8,152 nucleotides of DNA from Thermogladius sp. (lineage in GTDB: Archaea > Thermoproteota > Thermoprotei_A > Sulfolobales > Desulfurococcaceae), in assembly GCA_009904025.1 (NCBI GenBank), contig WYEE01000054.1, forward strand, positions 1-8,152. The letters are read 5' to 3'. The translations under genes were made by a program, and so were the position numbers. Positions 1-5,765 of the stretch are shown one piece after another. Position 1 is the stretch's first letter. Each line of letters begins with the position of its first letter. The notes under the pieces are model-generated. The model ran no database searches. It saw only the letters and a list, made by a program, of their open reading frames with translations, and was not told the origin of the DNA.

Positions 1-4
1 TGGC

Positions 5-829
5 TTGAAGTTAATAATTGTATTGACATTGATATTCGCGGTGGTAATAGGGGGAGCACTGTACTCCATGTATTATAGAACACCTAGTAGCACGAGCGGG
101 GAGATAATAGTGGATGCTGCACCTATAGCCAAGCCTATTCTGGACAAAGTGGTAGGTGTATTCGAGAACAAGACCGGGGTCAAAGTAGATGTATCCTACG
201 ATGCTACAGGGGTTATATACACCAAGATCAAGGAGGGCGCACCCATCGATGTAGTCGTTTTCGCCTCCAGCGATTGGGGTTTGAAAGCTTTAAACGAGGG
301 CCTGGTGTACCCTACTCCTTCAACGGGTTTAGGCTACCAGCTCGTAGTGGTGTACGTCAGGGCTTCCACGCCCTACAATATCACCTGTCTAGACGATCTA
401 GCCAGATACAATGTTAAAATAGGGGTCGCCAACCCGGATGTGGCTCCAGCCGGGTACGAGGCTTTGAGGATAATAAACCAGAGCCCTAACGCCGGCCTCT
501 TGAAGAGCAAGATCGTTGTGGCAAAGGATATAGCGGAGCTGGCGACATGGTTCAAGATAGGGGTTGTAGACGTTGCTTTCATATGGAACACGTTCAACTC
601 GACGCTAGCCAACCTCACGAAGGCGGTCATCTACCCTTGGAGATGCGGCTACAACACCACCGTCTACTATTCACCCGTATACATTTCGAAAACCAGCAGG
701 AACGTCCAGGAGGCGAGGGAGCTAGTTGAATTCCTCTCATCAGACTACGTTAAAAACGTTGAGAGGAGCCTAGGCTTCTTCGCGACGGAGGAGGAGGCTA
801 GGGTTTTCATGAGGTCTACTTCAACCTGA
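5..829 (+). CDS. ModA-like extracellular solute-binding protein (molybdate/tungstate-type)
   Basis: This is a type 2 periplasmic-binding-fold protein of the ModA family, which captures oxyanions such as molybdate or tungstate outside the cell for an ABC importer. Residues 2-20 form a hydrophobic signal or anchor helix, followed by a Ser/Thr linker. The mature part shows family signatures: DAAPIAKPILDK near 37-48, a FENKTGVKV segment (53-61), KEGAPIDVVVFAS (76-88), and VANPDVAPAGYEA (141-153), which matches the usual ModA 'ANP..AP.G..A' pattern. Six N-x-S/T sequons (N55, N125, N158, N198, N203, N217) fit an externally exposed, glycosylated archaeal protein, and C128 and C214 could pair. The start is TTG with only four bases of the window before it, so no ribosome site is visible and the true start could lie upstream. 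The permease and ATPase partners are not in the window. Family is fairly sure; the ligand is not. Confidence 0.75.
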   Translation: MKLIIVLTLIFAVVIGGALYSMYYRTPSSTSGEIIVDAAPIAKPILDKVVGVFENKTGVKVDVSYDATGVIYTKIKEGAPIDVVVFASSDWGLKALNEGLVYPTPSTGLGYQLVVVYVRASTPYNITCLDDLARYNVKIGVANPDVAPAGYEALRIINQSPNAGLLKSKIVVAKDIAELATWFKIGVVDVAFIWNTFNSTLANLTKAVIYPWRCGYNTTVYYSPVYISKTSRNVQEARELVEFLSSDYVKNVERSLGFFATEEEARVFMRSTST

Positions 830-835
830 CCTCCT

Positions 836-858
836 CCCCGCCTTAAAAGGCGAGGTTT
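836..858. terminator. Hairpin between convergent genes: likely terminator, resembling an IS200/IS605 right end
   Basis: The sequence CGCCTTAAAAGGCG (839-852) is a perfect inverted repeat with arms CGCCTT and AAGGCG around AA. In practice it folds as a 5-bp stem with a four-base loop. Past a C-A mismatch, two more C-G pairs extend it (836-837 with 854-855). On the plus strand it is followed by TTTT (856-859), so it looks like an intrinsic terminator for the ModA-like gene, whose TGA stop ends at 829. The TAA stop of the minus-strand ureohydrolase (845-843) lies inside the hairpin. The wider sequence 827-860 also resembles the palindromic right end of archaeal IS605/IS1341 elements; see the findings. 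Confidence 0.6.
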
Positions 859-1718
859 TCAGATGTAAAAACCAGGCCTATGGCCTCTAGAATTATCTTG
901 GACGCTAGTAGGGATGTTACACCGCTTGAATCAACCATCGGATTTAACTCGACTATATCCAGCCCTACAATCCTACTCGACTTCAACACAACCTCCCTCA
1001 GCAAACCCAGCATCTCCCAGGGGGTAAGCCCGAGAGGCTCCGGGTTGCTGACACCGGGCGCGTAGGAGGGGTCGAAGACATCCATGTCCACGCTTATATA
1101 AGTTGACCCAAGCCCTTCAATATCAGGTCTCTCTCTAGCCTCCTCCACATTAATCACCTTAACGGCATCGGTATTCTTAATGTACTCTATCTCCTCCGCG
1201 CTCAGGGCCCGGGAACCTATGTGCAATATCCTAAACCCCTTTTCGGCGAGCCTCCTCGCAAAAGTAGCATGGTTTAACCTGGAGCCCAGGTACTCGCTTC
1301 TCATGTCTAGGTGTGCGTCAAATATTACAATAGTGTCCACGTGGTCTCTAAGCGATAGTACGAGGGGGAGTGTGACCAAGTGTTCTCCGCCGATGAATAT
1401 CTTCAGTGAATCCCCGTATTCGCTAATAACACCCCTCGCAACAACCTCTATGTTTCTTAGAGACGTATCGATATCTCCTTGAGGTATAACAATGTTGCCT
1501 AAGTCTGTCAACCCAATGTCCTCTAGGCTCCTGCCTGTTAGTAGGGAATAAAGCTCCAGGTTGCAGGCTGCTTCTCTAACGCTGTCGGGGGCTAACCTCG
1601 TGCCCGGGCGGTAGGTCGAAGTTGAATCCAGTGGTACACCCGTCACAATTATCCTCGCATCCTCTTTCTCAATACAACCGAATGGTTTAGTCCTTGTTGT
1701 CAGGTGACGCCAAGCCAT
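843..1718 (-). CDS. speB: Agmatinase-family ureohydrolase (agmatinase or aminopropylagmatine ureohydrolase)
   Basis: This cytosolic arginase/agmatinase-family enzyme hydrolyses a guanidino group to release urea, yielding putrescine from agmatine or, in some thermophiles, spermidine from N1-aminopropylagmatine. The binuclear manganese site is complete: GGEH with H113, FDAHLD with D134, H136 and D138, and SVDMDVFDP with D211 and D213, followed by APGVSNPEP (220-228). H150 (NHATFARR) and E257 (DIVELNP) match the substrate-binding and catalytic positions of the family. At 291 residues the length is normal. The ATG start at 1718-1716 has GGGTG eight bases upstream (complement of 1727-1731), which supports it. 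The last residues (SENLAF) and the stop are encoded by the hairpin at 836-858. The gene is divergent from glyS. The fold and reaction class are certain; sequence alone does not decide between the two substrates. Confidence 0.9.
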   Translation of the reverse strand: MAWRHLTTRTKPFGCIEKEDARIIVTGVPLDSTSTYRPGTRLAPDSVREAACNLELYSLLTGRSLEDIGLTDLGNIVIPQGDIDTSLRNIEVVARGVISEYGDSLKIFIGGEHLVTLPLVLSLRDHVDTIVIFDAHLDMRSEYLGSRLNHATFARRLAEKGFRILHIGSRALSAEEIEYIKNTDAVKVINVEEARERPDIEGLGSTYISVDMDVFDPSYAPGVSNPEPLGLTPWEMLGLLREVVLKSSRIVGLDIVELNPMVDSSGVTSLLASKIILEAIGLVFTSENLAF

Positions 1719-1726
1719 CCCCGGAA

Positions 1727-1771
1727 CACCCGGCTATAATGATTCGTCTTTATATTATCCGCTTATATATG
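1727..1771. promoter_or_regulatory. Divergent promoter region for speB (-) and glyS (+)
   Basis: The 74-base gap between the two starts is AT-rich, with two TATA-like blocks that read acceptably on either strand: TTTATATTA (1749-1757) and CTTATATA (1762-1769). For glyS, the first block would place the transcript start near 1778, leaving AAGGTG (1780-1785) in the leader seven bases before TTG 1793. For speB, reading the minus strand, the blocks place starts near 1740 or 1727, with GGGTG (1731-1727) as ribosome site. Which block serves which gene is inferred from spacing only. Confidence 0.5.
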
Positions 1772-1792
1772 AATCCCCTAAGGTGTGGTTGT

Positions 1793-3529
1793 TTGAGCGA
1801 CCTCTACGATAAGCTCGTCGACCTCGCCAAGAAGAGGGGGGTTTACTGGGTTTCATACGAGATATACGGTGGTTTAGCGGGCTTCTACGACTTCGGCCCT
1901 GTAGGTGTTCTATTGAAGAGGAGTATTATCGATGAGTGGCTTAAAACGTTTGTCTACACGTTCGACTTCATGGTCGAAATAGAGACGCCGATGATAAACC
2001 CCCAAGTAGTCTTCAAGGCTAGTGGTCACGAGGACCATTTCACGGATCCCATAGTAGTTTGCTCGAAGTGCGGTAGAGTCTACAGGGCAGACCACTTGAT
2101 CAAAGAGGTAACCGGCATCAACGTCGAGGGGGCTAGCCTTGAATCAATGTGGAGTATCATAGTTGAGAAAGGTGTTAAATGCCCGGAGTGCGGTGGCGAT
2201 CTATCCAAGCCCGAGAACGCTCTACTGCTCTTCAAAACAGAGATAGGCCCCTATAGAGGGCAACTAGGCTACTTGAGGCCAGAGCTAGCGCAGGGAATGT
2301 TCGTTGACTTCAAAACAGTTTTGAATATCGCCAGGAACAAGCTTCCGCTAGGCATAGCCCAAGTGGGCAGGGTTGCCAGGAACGAGATATCCCCGAGGCA
2401 GGGTCTCCTAAGGTTGAGGGAGTTCACTATCATGGAGTTAGAGTTCTTCCACGACCCCTCTGAGAGCCGGAGGGATATTGAGGATTACCTCGGGTATGTT
2501 GAGGGGGAGACCCTTAACGTGGTTACAGCTGAGAGCCGCGAACGAGGCTTTGAGGAGCCTGTTAAATTGACTGTGAGGGAGGCTTTTGAAAAAGGGGTTG
2601 TCAAAAACCCGTGGCTTGCTTTCTGGATGGGTGTAGGCGCTAAGTTTGTTAGATCCCTCGGTATACCCCCTGAGAAAACAAGATTCCTCGAGAAGCTACC
2701 CCACGAGAGAGCACATTACTCAGCTCAAACATTCGACCAGGAGGTATACTCGAGTAAATTCGGCTGGGTTGAAATCGCGGGATACGCTTACAGGACAGAC
2801 TATGATTTGAGGAAGCACATGGAGTACAGCGGAGTAGACATGTTTTTCTTCAAGAGATATGAGAGGCCTCTAGAGGTTGTCAAGAAGAGGGTTGCCGTCG
2901 ACTACAAGAAGCTGACGGAGTTTCTCGGGGAAAAATATCAAAGCGTGTTGAAGAGCCTTCAGTCCATGAGCCAGGAAGAGCTGTACGAAGAATTGTCTAA
3001 CAAAGGATATGTTTTAATCGGCGACGTCAAGCTTGGGAGGGAGTTCTTTGAACTGAGGGAGGAGAAGACTCTTGTCCACGGGGAGAAGATTGTACCCCAC
3101 GTTGTAGAACCATCCTTTGGAGTGGAGAGGCTCCTTTACATCCTCTTGGAATACTCCTACACCGTAGTCGAGGATCGAGTTGTATTACGCATCCCGCCGA
3201 GGCTAGCGCCATACCAGGTGGCCGTCTTCCCGCTCCTAGCAGGGGGCAAAGAGGAGCATAGGGCTATGAGCTCTCTAGCGAGGAGTATAGTGAAAAGGCT
3301 GAGAGAGAAGGGTCTACGCGTTGTCTACGACGAGGAGGGGAGTATTGGCAGAAGGTATGCTAGGTCTGATGAGATCGGCGTACCCTACGCTGTTACAGTC
3401 GACCACCAGTCTCTCAGGGATAACACTGTGACAATTAGATTCAGGGACACTAGAAACCAGGTTAGAGTCGAGGTAGACAAACTATACGATACCATACTTA
3501 AATATCTGGAAGACAATAAAATGGCTTGA
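1793..3529 (+). CDS. glyS: Glycyl-tRNA synthetase, archaeal/eukaryal type
   Basis: This class II synthetase charges tRNA-Gly with glycine and acts as a homodimer in the cytosol. Numbered from the chosen start it has 578 residues, normal for archaeal GlyRS. Motif 1 region GFYDFGP is at 30-36. A zinc-binding insertion uses CSKC (90-93) and CPEC (130-133). Motif 2, RNEISPRQGLLRLREF, is at 196-211. Active-site segments AHYSAQTFD (307-315) and GWVEIAGYAYRTDYDL (324-339) follow, then motif 3, EPSFGVERLL (439-448), and the C-terminal anticodon-binding domain from about 472. The open frame extends upstream to TTG 1694, but that overlaps the divergent speB start. An ATG at 1769 would sit inside a TATA block and add a Cys-rich MNPLRCGC extension. 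TTG 1793 has AAGGTG seven bases upstream and gives the usual N-terminus (MSDLYDKL), so it is preferred. Confidence 0.93.
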   Translation: MSDLYDKLVDLAKKRGVYWVSYEIYGGLAGFYDFGPVGVLLKRSIIDEWLKTFVYTFDFMVEIETPMINPQVVFKASGHEDHFTDPIVVCSKCGRVYRADHLIKEVTGINVEGASLESMWSIIVEKGVKCPECGGDLSKPENALLLFKTEIGPYRGQLGYLRPELAQGMFVDFKTVLNIARNKLPLGIAQVGRVARNEISPRQGLLRLREFTIMELEFFHDPSESRRDIEDYLGYVEGETLNVVTAESRERGFEEPVKLTVREAFEKGVVKNPWLAFWMGVGAKFVRSLGIPPEKTRFLEKLPHERAHYSAQTFDQEVYSSKFGWVEIAGYAYRTDYDLRKHMEYSGVDMFFFKRYERPLEVVKKRVAVDYKKLTEFLGEKYQSVLKSLQSMSQEELYEELSNKGYVLIGDVKLGREFFELREEKTLVHGEKIVPHVVEPSFGVERLLYILLEYSYTVVEDRVVLRIPPRLAPYQVAVFPLLAGGKEEHRAMSSLARSIVKRLREKGLRVVYDEEGSIGRRYARSDEIGVPYAVTVDHQSLRDNTVTIRFRDTRNQVRVEVDKLYDTILKYLEDNKMA

Positions 3530-3532
3530 GAG

Positions 3533-3916
3533 ATGGGGGGTATGAGCCAGGAGAAGAAAGAGACCGGCGAGGCCAAGGAGAGTAAAATTGAAATAAGCAA
3601 ACTATTAGCAATAGTCCCGCCGGCAAGCGAATTGAAGAAAAAAGAGACGAGCCTCAAGGAGAAGAGGATTAGAGTCCAACACGACCCCGGCGTAGACCCC
3701 TCGAAGCTGAAAATACCCTCCGAGCTGGCTAAAATCCTCGGCGTGAAAGACGGGGATACTGTCGAGCTTGTTGTAGCAGGCAAGAGGAAGTTCACATACA
3801 CAGCCCAGGTCTTCGAGTCGAATGACTTGAATATCGTGTTAGCACACCCCGACGAGCTGGTGAGAAACGGGGTTGCCAATAACAGTATCGCTACTGTCCG
3901 GAAAGCCCACGCCTGA
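3533..3916 (+). CDS. Small protein with charged N-terminus and predicted AbrB- or double-psi-like beta-barrel
   Basis: I cannot assign a function. The 127-residue protein has a Lys/Glu-rich, probably flexible region at 1-45 and a compact C-terminal domain at about 46-125. That domain carries KIPSELAKILGVKDGDTVELV (60-80), the 'IP..la..Lgv..GD.Ve' pattern shared by AbrB/SpoVT swapped-hairpin barrels and by double-psi barrels such as the Cdc48 N-domain. A second segment, AHPDELVRNGVANNSIATVRK (104-124), resembles the later strands of double-psi barrels. The protein is acidic-basic mixed, with no cysteines and no membrane segment. It starts three bases after the glyS stop, so translation is probably coupled and the pair co-transcribed. 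ATG 3542 (nine bases in) is an equally possible start; neither has a clean ribosome site. A nucleic-acid or translation-related role is a guess from context only. Confidence 0.7.
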   Translation: MGGMSQEKKETGEAKESKIEISKLLAIVPPASELKKKETSLKEKRIRVQHDPGVDPSKLKIPSELAKILGVKDGDTVELVVAGKRKFTYTAQVFESNDLNIVLAHPDELVRNGVANNSIATVRKAHA

Positions 3917-3960
3917 AGGTCAAGGGTCTCTTCAATGCTTCAGTTTAGTTGGTTGCAATA

Positions 3961-3966
3961 GGAGGT
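3961..3966 (+). promoter_or_regulatory. Strong Shine-Dalgarno site for the 3974 gene
   Basis: GGAGGT matches the archaeal 16S rRNA 3' end well and lies seven bases before ATG 3974, which fixes that start. No convincing TATA box is visible in the 57-base gap upstream, so this gene may be read from the glyS transcript. Confidence 0.7.
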
Positions 3967-3973
3967 TCCACTT

Positions 3974-4363
3974 ATGAGTAGTCTGAGCCTCGAGGATATG
4001 CTCACATCATTGAAGAAGCTTGTCGACGACTTCGAGGAGATCATCGACTTTGCTAAAGGCATCCGCTATGCAAGCGATAGGAAGTTGATAAAAGGCTTTA
4101 TACAGAGGTTATCTAACGCTCTCGACAAAACGAGCTGGCTCTTGGAGGAGTACGGGAAGGCAACTACCGGAGACCCGTTAATGTTGAAATATATTCAAAC
4201 ATACCACGCGTACCTCACAATGGTTACAATACCCTACCTCAAGGACCTGCTCTATGAGGCTTTGTTTGAGCTTGAAAAGAAGGGTTTTAGAGAAGAGTGC
4301 GATGACCTGAGGGTTCTGCGCGATAGGATAAGCCTGTTTCTCAAGGCTAGCGTAGAGGTTTAA
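3974..4363 (+). CDS. Small all-helical protein of unknown function
   Basis: I do not recognise this family. The 129-residue protein has heptad-like hydrophobic spacing almost throughout and few helix breakers, suggesting four or five helices: roughly 5-28, 34-60, 67-85, 86-104 and 107-125. It has one cysteine (C109), no transmembrane stretch and no signal peptide. Aromatic and hydrophobic residues around LKYIQTYHAYLTMVTIPYL (70-88) probably form the core of the bundle. The start is well supported by GGAGGT seven bases upstream. It lies between the glyS/small-barrel pair and a methyltransferase 51 bases downstream, all on one strand. The gap before the methyltransferase contains a possible TATA box, so co-transcription with it is uncertain. 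Good codon use and the strong ribosome site argue that it is a real gene. Confidence 0.7.
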   Translation: MSSLSLEDMLTSLKKLVDDFEEIIDFAKGIRYASDRKLIKGFIQRLSNALDKTSWLLEEYGKATTGDPLMLKYIQTYHAYLTMVTIPYLKDLLYEALFELEKKGFREECDDLRVLRDRISLFLKASVEV

Positions 4364-4374
4364 CGGGGCCTTCA

Positions 4375-4411
4375 ATTAAATAATCCTGGATAAAAATCTG
4401 TTGCAGGGGAG
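4375..4411 (+). promoter_or_regulatory. Putative promoter and ribosome site of the methyltransferase gene
   Basis: ATTAAATAA (4375-4383) could be a TATA box; about 25 bases on, transcription would begin near 4404. GGGGAG (4406-4411) could serve as the ribosome site, although the three-base spacing to TTG 4415 is short. An in-frame TAA at 4391-4393 with no start codon between rules out a start upstream of 4415. Confidence 0.4.
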
Positions 4412-4414
4412 TGC

Positions 4415-5335
4415 TTGAGAGAGGTAGGTGTTGAAGAGTACTTGGACTTTGTTTCGAGAAATAGAAAAATTGTTATCGAAGACCAGGAGATAGAGCTCAA
4501 TCCTATTCCTATAACTAGGGTAGAGCCTCTCAAGGAGGAATTGACAGATATCTCAACCACTGTCTGGAGTTTCCCTCTGAGAGGGTCCTGGGCCACGCAT
4601 AAAGGGGATTACAGGGGGAACTGGCCGCCTCAAATAGCGAGGGCCTTGATACTCCTCTACACTCAAGTAGGCGACTTGGTGTTAGACCCTATGGCTGGGT
4701 CGGGCACGACGTGCATAGAGGCTGTCCTCCTGGGTAGGAACTGTATTGCAGTCGACATAAACTACAACGCAGTCATGCTAACCCACCACAGGTTATACCA
4801 TTTAATCAAATACTTGAGAGGGACGGGTAGGAGAGTTGACTCCTGGTACAAAGTCTACCTAGGGGACGCCCGGGATCTCGATGCCCTGGAGAGCGAGAGC
4901 GTTGATTTGATCGCGACACACCCCCCATACTTCAATATAATCAAGTACGGGGATTATGAGAGGGTTGAAGGCGATTTGTCTAGGTCGAGAAACCTCGAGG
5001 AGTACTTAGGCTGGATGAGGAGTATTACGCGAGAGTTCTACAGAGTGCTCAAACCGGGGGGCCATGTCGGAATACTGGTTGGTGACACAAGGATTAGGAA
5101 ACACTATGTGCCGATATCCCACTACGTCCTAGACCTCCTTTTGGAATCAGGGTTTATCCTGAGGGAGGAGGTCGTTAAAATACAGCACAAGATGAAGACC
5201 ACGAGAGAGTTCTGGAGTAAGATGCATGGCAGAGACTTCCTGCTGATATACCATGAGAAACTCTACGTCCTGAGAAAGCCTCTGCCAAGCGAGGATGTGA
5301 GAAAACTAAAATACAGTATGAGGCTGGAATTCTAG
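4415..5335 (+). CDS. Putative SAM-dependent DNA methyltransferase (amino-methylating, N6-A/N4-C type)
   Basis: This Rossmann-fold methyltransferase transfers a methyl group from S-adenosylmethionine, most likely to an exocyclic amino group of DNA. The SAM-binding motif I is LDPMAGSGTT (90-99), with the acidic end of the next strand at AVDIN (112-116) and LGDARDLD at 149-156. The catalytic motif IV is THPPYF (168-173), and LKPGGHVGILVGD (212-224) is the usual strand-turn region after it. Before motif I, WSFPLRGSWATHKGDYRGNW (51-70) and PPQIARALI (71-79) form a conserved block I associate with archaeal solitary DNA methylases. Motif I precedes motif IV, opposite to the beta class. At 306 residues there is little room for a separate target-recognition domain. 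No restriction enzyme or specificity subunit is nearby. A tRNA or other RNA amino-methyltransferase (Trm11-like) is the main alternative. It starts with TTG and ends one base from a convergent gene. Confidence 0.75.
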   Translation: MREVGVEEYLDFVSRNRKIVIEDQEIELNPIPITRVEPLKEELTDISTTVWSFPLRGSWATHKGDYRGNWPPQIARALILLYTQVGDLVLDPMAGSGTTCIEAVLLGRNCIAVDINYNAVMLTHHRLYHLIKYLRGTGRRVDSWYKVYLGDARDLDALESESVDLIATHPPYFNIIKYGDYERVEGDLSRSRNLEEYLGWMRSITREFYRVLKPGGHVGILVGDTRIRKHYVPISHYVLDLLLESGFILREEVVKIQHKMKTTREFWSKMHGRDFLLIYHEKLYVLRKPLPSEDVRKLKYSMRLEF

Positions 5336-5336
5336 T

Positions 5337-5681
5337 TTATTCCAACCCAAGCTTGAGAGCGATATCGTATATTAAAGGGGGCTTCCAATACTCTCCTTCA
5401 GCTGCTTTCAGTATGCCGACAACCCATGCTATGAGAACGAGGATGGCAAATAGGGTTGTCAACACTTTTCCTATTAAACCTAAGTGTATGATGGATAGAA
5501 TGAGGTCTAGGATTCCAATTACAGCGTACCCTAGGATCGCTACTATGAGGAAGCTTATTGAGAGGATGGACCAGTGCTTAACATATCTTACACCTGGTTT
5601 AAGTATGAGAGATACCACCGGCCCGACTATCGGGATAAGCCATGCGATAATAGCATACACCTTCTCTTCTTGAGCCGCCAT
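5337..5681 (-). CDS. DUF4870-like small integral membrane protein
   Basis: This 114-residue protein has hydrophobic helices at about 8-27, 37-66 (long, possibly two short passes) and 69-91, with short polar ends, so it sits in the cytoplasmic membrane. The pattern KHWSILSISFLI (35-46) and the ending AWVVGILKAAEGEYWKPPLI (85-104) match what I recall of DUF4870/Tic20-like proteins: a basic-aromatic entry to helix 2, then 'A..G..w.pP.i' after the last helix. No molecular function is established for that family that I can name. The ATG start at 5681-5679 is supported by GAGGTG seven bases upstream (complement of 5689-5694). The stop is separated by one base from the stop of the convergent methyltransferase, so the two transcripts must overlap at their 3' ends. 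Confidence 0.7.
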   Translation of the reverse strand: MAAQEEKVYAIIAWLIPIVGPVVSLILKPGVRYVKHWSILSISFLIVAILGYAVIGILDLILSIIHLGLIGKVLTTLFAILVLIAWVVGILKAAEGEYWKPPLIYDIALKLGLE

Positions 5682-5688
5682 CCCAAAA

Positions 5689-5734
5689 CACCTCGCAAAA
5701 CCTCGTTCTACTACAGCTGGTTGGGATAATAAAG
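5689..5734 (-). promoter_or_regulatory. Promoter and ribosome site of the DUF4870-like gene
   Basis: On the minus strand, CTTTATTATC (complement of 5725-5734) is a TATA-like element. It would start transcription near 5704, leaving a leader of about 22 bases with GAGGTG (5694-5689) seven bases before the ATG. The ribosome site is strong; the TATA assignment is by spacing. Confidence 0.5.
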
Positions 5735-5746
5735 TGTTTTTACACT
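5733..5746 (-). terminator. Short inverted repeat downstream of the MscS-like gene
   Basis: AGTGT-TTTT-ACACT is a 5-bp perfect inverted repeat with a four-base loop. It lies 20 bases past the MscS-like stop on the minus strand and is followed there by TTATTAT, so it may end that transcript. It also abuts the TATA-like element of the DUF4870-like gene and could instead be a small operator. The stem is weak at hyperthermophilic temperatures, so confidence is low. Confidence 0.3.
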
Positions 5747-5765
5747 AGGAAACCCGAGTAACGTT

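Noticed and set aside
827..860. A complete IS605/TnpB element or an active omega-RNA locus
   Set aside because: Only one end-like hairpin is present; the sequence where tnpB would lie is an intact ureohydrolase gene and no left end was recognised.
3364..3373. Possible C box of a C/D-box small RNA (CTGATGAG)
   Set aside because: It lacks the purine before TGATGA, lies inside the glyS anticodon-binding domain, and I found no suitably spaced D box pair.
3385..3879. 164-residue open frame on the minus strand across the end of glyS and the small barrel gene
   Set aside because: It is antisense to two well-supported genes, has a Ser/Leu/Phe-rich composition typical of reverse-complement shadows, and shows no ribosome site or domain signature.
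4415..5681. A restriction-modification or defence system around the methyltransferase
   Set aside because: The downstream neighbour is a small membrane protein on the opposite strand and the upstream neighbour is an unknown helical protein; no nuclease, helicase or specificity subunit is visible.
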